A DNA stretch of 64,000 bases from Blastococcus haudaquaticus (GTDB lineage Bacteria; Actinomycetota; Actinomycetes; Mycobacteriales; Geodermatophilaceae), in contig NZ_OCNK01000003.1 of assembly GCF_900230285.1 (NCBI RefSeq), positions 372,001-436,000 on the forward strand, in the 5' to 3' direction. This document shows, piece after piece, positions 58,429-64,000 of the stretch. Made by a program: the position numbers and the translations under genes. The notes below the pieces were generated by a model that was not told where the DNA came from, did no database searches, and worked only from the letters and a program-made list of their open reading frames with translations. Numbering within the stretch: position 1 is the first letter of the stretch; every line of letters starts with the position of its first letter.

Positions 58429-58850
58429 TGCGCACGATGCTCAAGTCCAAGATCCACCGGGCGACGGTCACCCAGGCCGATCTGCACTACGTGGGCTCGG
58501 TGACGATCGACGAGGACCTCCTGGACGCCGCCGACCTGCTCCCCGGTGAGCAGGTCGCGATCGTCGACATCACCAACGGCGCCCGCCTGGAGACCTACGT
58601 GATCCCCGGCGAGCGCGGCAGCGGCGTCATCGGGATCAACGGGGCCGCCGCCCACCTGGTCCACCCGGGCGACATGGTGATCATGATCAGCTACGGCGTC
58701 ATGGACGAGACCGAGGCGAAGAGCTACATCCCCAAGGTCGTGCACGTCGACGGCGCCAACCGCATCGTCGAGCTCGGGGGCGACCCGTCGGCTCCGGTAC
58801 CGGGAGCGGCCGACCAGCAGCGCAGCGACCTCGGCGTCCCCGTCCGGTGA
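58425..58850 (+). CDS. panD: aspartate 1-decarboxylase
   Basis: 141 aa. [20 protein letters not shown] leads to the self-cleavage site Gly24-Ser25 (YVGSVTID), where Ser25 becomes the pyruvoyl group; Lys9, Tyr58-region TYVI and NGAAAHLV are kept. It makes beta-alanine for panC. The ATG overlaps the panC stop. Confidence 0.96.
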   Translation: MMRTMLKSKIHRATVTQADLHYVGSVTIDEDLLDAADLLPGEQVAIVDITNGARLETYVIPGERGSGVIGINGAAAHLVHPGDMVIMISYGVMDETEAKSYIPKVVHVDGANRIVELGGDPSAPVPGAADQQRSDLGVPVR

Positions 58851-58900
58851 CCCGCAGGGCCACAATGGCCATTTCGGCCCTCCGAACGGTGGACTGAGCC

Positions 58901-59686
58901 GTGCTGCTCACCGTTGACGTCGGCAACAGCCAGACTGTCCTCGCCACGTTCGACGGCGAGGAGCGGGTCGACTGCTGGCGGGTGACCACCGCGCCGCGGG
59001 CCACCGCGGACGAGCTGCGGATGCTGTGGCGCGGGCTCATGCGCGACAGCGAGATCACCGGCGTCGCCGCCTGCTCCACCGTGCCCGCGCTGCTGCCGTC
59101 ACTGCGCCAGCTGCTGGACTCGCTGGAGGTGCCGGTCGTCCTGATCGGGCCGGGCGTGCGGACCGGCGTCCCGCTGCACGTGGACAACCCGCGTGAGGTC
59201 GGATCGGACCGGGTCGTGACGGCGCTGGCCGCCCACGAGCTGTTCGGCCGCTGGCCCGACGGCCGCGGCCGGCCGGTCGTCGTCGTGGACTTCGGCACCT
59301 CCACCAACGTCGACGCCATCGGCCCGGACGGACAGTTCCTGGGCGGGGCGCTCGCGCCGGGCGTGGAGGTCAGCCTGGATGCGCTGGCCACCCGGGCCGC
59401 GCAGCTGCGATCGGTGGAGCTCACCGTCCCGGCCCAGGCCATCGGGAAGAACACCGTCGCGGCCCTCCAGTCGGGTCTCGTGCTCGGTTTCGCCGGCCTG
59501 GTCGACGGGCTGGTCGCCCGGATCGCGGCGGAGATCGTCGCCCAGTTCGGAGCGGCGCCGGTCGTCGTGGCCACGGGCGGGCTCGCGCCGCTCGTCGTCG
59601 ACAGCTGCCGCTCCATAGGCGAGCGGGAGCCCGACCTGACCGTCCACGGCCTGCGACTGGCCTTCCAGCGCCACCAGGCCAGGTAG
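58901..59686 (+). CDS. coaX: type III pantothenate kinase
   Basis: 261 aa. TVDVGNSQTVLATFDGE (4-20) is the phosphate loop of the ASKHA fold, VGSDRVV and DFGTSTNVDAI are the other nucleotide blocks, and GGALAPGVEVS the pantothenate lid. It phosphorylates pantothenate, the first CoA step, and needs a monovalent cation. Starts 50 nt after panD and is probably in the same operon. GTG start. Confidence 0.94.
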   Translation: MLLTVDVGNSQTVLATFDGEERVDCWRVTTAPRATADELRMLWRGLMRDSEITGVAACSTVPALLPSLRQLLDSLEVPVVLIGPGVRTGVPLHVDNPREVGSDRVVTALAAHELFGRWPDGRGRPVVVVDFGTSTNVDAIGPDGQFLGGALAPGVEVSLDALATRAAQLRSVELTVPAQAIGKNTVAALQSGLVLGFAGLVDGLVARIAAEIVAQFGAAPVVVATGGLAPLVVDSCRSIGEREPDLTVHGLRLAFQRHQAR

Positions 59687-59717
59687 TTCCGCGCGGAGCG
59701 GGGCGATCCGCTGCCCG

Positions 59718-59723
59718 TAGGCT
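59718..59723 (+). promoter_or_regulatory. -10-like hexamer for lysS
   Basis: TAGGCT, 8 nt before the GTG at 59732. Confidence 0.45.
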
Positions 59724-59731
59724 CTGCCCCC

Positions 59732-61255
59732 GTGAGTGAAGGCCCCGCCGTACCGGACACCGACGAGTCAGCTCCTGAAGAGCTTCCCGAGCAGATGCGG
59801 GTCCGGCGGGCGAAGCTGGACCGCCTCCGCTCGAGCGGCACCGACCCCTACCCGGTGGCCGTCGCCCGCACGACGACCCTCGCCGCCGTCCGGGCCGCGC
59901 ACCCCGACCTCGAGCCGGACACGATGACGGGTGAGACGGCCGGTGTCACGGGCCGGGTCATCTTCTTCCGGAACACCGGCAAGCTCTGCTTCGCCACGCT
60001 CCGGGAGGGCGACGCCGAACTGCAGGTCATGCTCTCGCGAGACCGCGTGGGGGAGGAGTCCCTGGCCGCGTGGAAGGCCGACATCGACCTCGGTGACCAC
60101 GTCCTGGTCACCGGCGAGGTCGGGACGTCGCGCCGCGGCGAGCTCTCGGTGTTCGCCGACTCCTGGCAGCTGACCTCGAAGTCGCTGCGGCCGCTCCCGG
60201 TGGCACACAAGCCGATGAGCGAGGAGTTGCGGGTCCGCCGTCGCTACGTGGACCTCATCGTCCGCGACGAGGCCCGCCGCACGGTCCGTCAGCGGGCCAC
60301 GGTCATGTCGACGCTTCGGGCGGGGCTCTCCTCGCGCGGCTTCCTCGAGGTCGAGACCCCCATGCTGCAGACGGTGCACGGCGGGGCGGCGGCCCGGCCG
60401 TTCCGCACGCACATGAATGCATTCGACCTCGACCTGTTCCTGCGCATCGCGCCCGAGCTGTTCCTCAAGCGCTGCATCGTGGGCGGGCTGGACCGGGTCT
60501 TCGAGATCAACCGGAACTTCCGCAACGAGGGCGCCGACAGCTCGCACTCCCCGGAGTTCGCGATGCTCGAGACCTACCAGGCGTACGCGGACTACCAGGT
60601 GATGGCGACCCTCACTCGCGAGCTCATCCAGGAGTGCTGTCTGGCCCTCTTCGGTGACCACGTGGCCCGGCACCACGACGGCACGGAGGTCGACCTGTCG
60701 GGGGAGTGGCCGCAGGTGCCGCTGTACTCCGTCGTGTCCGACGCCGTCGGCGAACCGGTGACCCCCGAGACGCCGATCGAGCAGCTCCGCGCGATCGCCG
60801 AGGCGCACGACGTCGGTGTCGACCCGGCGTGGTTGCCGGGCAAGGTCGTGGAGGAGCTCTTCGAGGCCCTGGTCCAGGACACCCTGCAGGCGCCGACCTT
60901 CGTCATCGACTACCCGGTGGACACCTCGCCTTTGACGCGGGCGCACCGCTCGACGCCCGGGGTGGCGGAGAAGTGGGATCTCTACATCGGCGGGATCGAG
61001 CGGGCCACCGCCTACTCGGAGCTGGTCGACCCGGTCGTGCAGCGGGAACGGTTCACCGCGCAGGCGGCGCTCGCCGCGGCCGGCGATCCCGAGGCCATGG
61101 CACTGGACGAGGACTTCCTCGAGGCATTGGAGTACGGAATGCCGCCGACCGGCGGTATGGGTATGGGTATGGACCGGTTGATGATGACCCTCACCGGTCT
61201 CGGAATTCGGGAGACCATCCTCTTCCCACTGGTACGCCCTATCGCCCAGCAGTGA
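59732..61255 (+). CDS. lysS: lysyl-tRNA synthetase, class II
   Basis: 507 aa. The N-terminal OB fold ([20 protein letters not shown]) binds the anticodon; class II motif 2 is [20 protein letters not shown] and motif 3 has [27 protein letters not shown] marks motif 1. Length and order match bacterial LysS. The GTG is supported by the -10-like hexamer. It may be leaderless and thus read apart from coaX. A stem-loop follows before lsr2. Confidence 0.96.
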   Translation: MSEGPAVPDTDESAPEELPEQMRVRRAKLDRLRSSGTDPYPVAVARTTTLAAVRAAHPDLEPDTMTGETAGVTGRVIFFRNTGKLCFATLREGDAELQVMLSRDRVGEESLAAWKADIDLGDHVLVTGEVGTSRRGELSVFADSWQLTSKSLRPLPVAHKPMSEELRVRRRYVDLIVRDEARRTVRQRATVMSTLRAGLSSRGFLEVETPMLQTVHGGAAARPFRTHMNAFDLDLFLRIAPELFLKRCIVGGLDRVFEINRNFRNEGADSSHSPEFAMLETYQAYADYQVMATLTRELIQECCLALFGDHVARHHDGTEVDLSGEWPQVPLYSVVSDAVGEPVTPETPIEQLRAIAEAHDVGVDPAWLPGKVVEELFEALVQDTLQAPTFVIDYPVDTSPLTRAHRSTPGVAEKWDLYIGGIERATAYSELVDPVVQRERFTAQAALAAAGDPEAMALDEDFLEALEYGMPPTGGMGMGMDRLMMTLTGLGIRETILFPLVRPIAQQ

Positions 61256-61308
61256 CGAAAAACAGTGGAACCGGGATGAGTCGTTTCACACCAAGGAGCA
61301 GCATCGCG

Positions 61309-61339
61309 CACAGTGCGCCCTGAATGGCGCCGCACTGTG
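61309..61339 (+). terminator. stem-loop between lysS and lsr2
   Basis: CACAGTGCG and CGCACTGTG are perfect 9-nt inverted arms 13 nt apart; the loop itself can pair GCGCC with GGCGC. It lies 53 nt after lysS and 77 nt before lsr2. Termination of lysS is likely; control of lsr2 is possible. Confidence 0.45.
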
Positions 61340-61415
61340 ATGTAATGGCTTCTGTCGCCCGCCGGGCGTCACTTTGAGTTCGACTCCCGGGTCGCTGTGA
61401 AATGAGGAATGGCAT

Positions 61416-61760
61416 ATGGCACGCAAGGTTCAGGTCATCTTGAGCGACGACCTCGACGAGAACCTCCCGGCCGACGAGACGGTGAGCTTCTCCCTCGACG
61501 GCACCTCGTACGAGATCGACCTGGCGGACAAGAATGCCAAGGAGATGCGCGACGCGTTCTCCCGCTATGTCTCCGCCGCCCGCAAGGTGGGTCGCGGTAC
61601 CCGCGCGTCCGGTGGCGGACGCAGCCGGGCCACCGGTGGCCGCATGGACCGCGAGCAGGCCGGTGCCATCCGGGACTGGGCCCGCAAGAACGGCCACAAC
61701 GTGAGCGACCGCGGTCGCATCCCGGCCAGCGTCGTCGACGCCTACGAGGCCGCGCACTAA
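61416..61760 (+). CDS. lsr2: nucleoid-associated protein Lsr2
   Basis: 114 aa. [20 protein letters not shown] and [19 protein letters not shown] form the N-terminal dimerisation domain; the C-terminal domain has [19 protein letters not shown] with the AT-hook-like RGR that enters the minor groove. A Gly/Arg/Ser linker joins them. It silences AT-rich, often foreign DNA, the [15 protein letters not shown] H-NS equivalent. GAGGAA lies 6 nt before the ATG. A strong terminator follows. Confidence 0.96.
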   Translation: MARKVQVILSDDLDENLPADETVSFSLDGTSYEIDLADKNAKEMRDAFSRYVSAARKVGRGTRASGGGRSRATGGRMDREQAGAIRDWARKNGHNVSDRGRIPASVVDAYEAAH

Positions 61761-61865
61761 GGCTTCGTGCGGAGGCCTGGCCCGAGCTGCGAGGGCTGAG
61801 AGGCACGAGGTCCTTCCGGTCACCACTGTGACGTCTGGGGTGCCCGCGCGTGTCTGCGCGCCGAT

Positions 61866-61898
61866 CGGCCCGGTTCCCTGTATGGGGGGACCGGGCCG
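61866..61898 (+). terminator. terminator after lsr2
   Basis: CGGCCCGGTTCCC pairs with GGGGACCGGGCCG: 13 bp with one G-T pair and a 7-nt loop, followed by TCGTCGTTCC. It lies 105 nt past the lsr2 stop. Confidence 0.7.
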
Positions 61899-61958
61899 TC
61901 GTCGTTCCCGGTGGTCGGTGGTCGCCGCAGCCACCCCACCTGCACGGATCAGGGCGTC

Positions 61959-61969
61959 CGCTGACGGCG
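61959..61969 (+). promoter_or_regulatory. ClgR-like box upstream of clpC
   Basis: CGCTGACGGCG fits the core CGCYNANRGCG reported for ClgR, the activator of clp genes in actinobacteria; the flanking bases fit less well. It lies 95 nt upstream of the clpC -10-like hexamer. Confidence 0.4.
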
Positions 61970-62063
61970 TAACCGCACCGGAACAGGCGTCGGCCACCAT
62001 CAGTTGGACCGGACAGCCACCCACCGTCCCGTGCACTCACGACAGGACGGCGTGGTCCGCGAC

Positions 62064-62069
62064 TACAGT
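62064..62069 (+). promoter_or_regulatory. -10-like hexamer for clpC
   Basis: TACAGT, with ACGACA at 62039-62044 as a possible -35 (19-nt spacer). The leader to the ATG at 62169 would be about 93 nt. The rest of the 408-nt gap after lsr2 holds the terminator and the ClgR-like box; no other gene is seen there. Confidence 0.4.
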
Positions 62070-62168
62070 GGAATGACCGGTGCCCCCAGCGCCGACGGAT
62101 GTCGGGTGCGCCTTCCCCAGCACAGGGAAGGACAGTGCCGGACCAGCCGGTCGAAGGAGAAGCAGCAG

Positions 62169-64000
<1,832 letters not shown>

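Noticed and set aside
58856-58881. AGGGCC/GGCCCT inverted repeat between panD and coaX
   Set aside because: Six-bp arms with a 14-nt loop are expected by chance in such GC-rich DNA; the genes are probably one operon.

Overview
The window is 64 kb of very GC-rich chromosome. Codons end mostly in G or C, GTG starts are common, and many genes overlap by 4 nt. The gene content is that of an actinobacterium: Lsr2, ClpC, a septum-site Ssd plus Tad/Flp cluster, a fused MFS/thymidylate kinase, an F420-associated metalloprotease, and the block ftsH-folE-folP-folB-folK-DUF3180-DUF6779-DUF2520-panC-panD-coaX-lysS-lsr2-clpC, whose order is known from mycobacteria and relatives. I infer a member of the Geodermatophilaceae or a close relative from general resemblance; a 16S or marker-gene placement would be needed to prove it. 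No prophage, IS element, CRISPR array or rRNA operon is visible, so this is mainly core chromosome.

Layout. (1) 0-17 kb holds mixed metabolic and regulatory genes: a PemK-like toxin, two small-molecule families (VOC, PPOX), a thioesterase, PlsC, a PAS-ANTAR regulator, a MocR/PdxR-type regulator with a palindromic operator, cobD, def, a HAD phosphatase, an FBP-domain protein, a flavodoxin-like protein, an MFS pump, a GlgC-family protein, cobS-cobC, a Fic-like protein without its catalytic histidine, and a frameshifted aldo/keto reductase. (2) 17-23 kb holds a HAD-IB phosphatase divergent from ssd-tadA-tadB-tadC-pilin-tadE-tadE-like, a compact Flp pilus/secretion operon. (3) 23-33 kb holds a DEAD/DEAH helicase with a C-terminal Cys cluster, the proton-pumping pyrophosphatase hppA, a small helical protein paired with a DUF1023 hydrolase, and topA. 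(4) 33-39 kb holds two methyltransferases, the MFS-tmk fusion, holB and tRNA-Thr(CGT). (5) 39-50 kb holds ppa, dacB, a DUF2342 metalloprotease, tilS, hpt, ftsH and the folate genes. (6) 49-53 kb holds an OpuC-type compatible-solute ABC transporter. (7) 53-64 kb holds DUF6779, an SDR, the pantothenate/CoA genes, lysS, lsr2 and the start of clpC.

How the genes work together. folE, folP, folB and folK cover most steps from GTP to dihydropteroate; panC and panD with coaX cover pantothenate synthesis and its phosphorylation toward CoA. cobD, cobS and cobC are late cobalamin assembly functions. tmk and holB sit together (dTTP supply and clamp loader). ssd plus tad genes would build Flp-type pilin fibres, with the prepilin peptidase supplied from elsewhere. 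The opu genes form a complete importer: one ATPase on the minus strand, then two permeases and a binding protein on the plus strand.

Main observations. The Opu binding protein looks circularly permuted relative to the usual OpuCC/OsmX order. Three genes look decayed by truncation or a single-base frameshift (a D-cysteine desulfhydrase remnant, an aldo/keto reductase, a VOC gene), and there is a further VOC fragment. A TANNNT -10-like hexamer lies 6-9 nt upstream of many start codons, which predicts widespread leaderless mRNAs. Several precise inverted or direct repeats sit in divergent promoters (upstream of the PemK-like gene, the MocR gene, hppA, topA and the SDR). The MFS-tmk fusion may start at an ATT codon.
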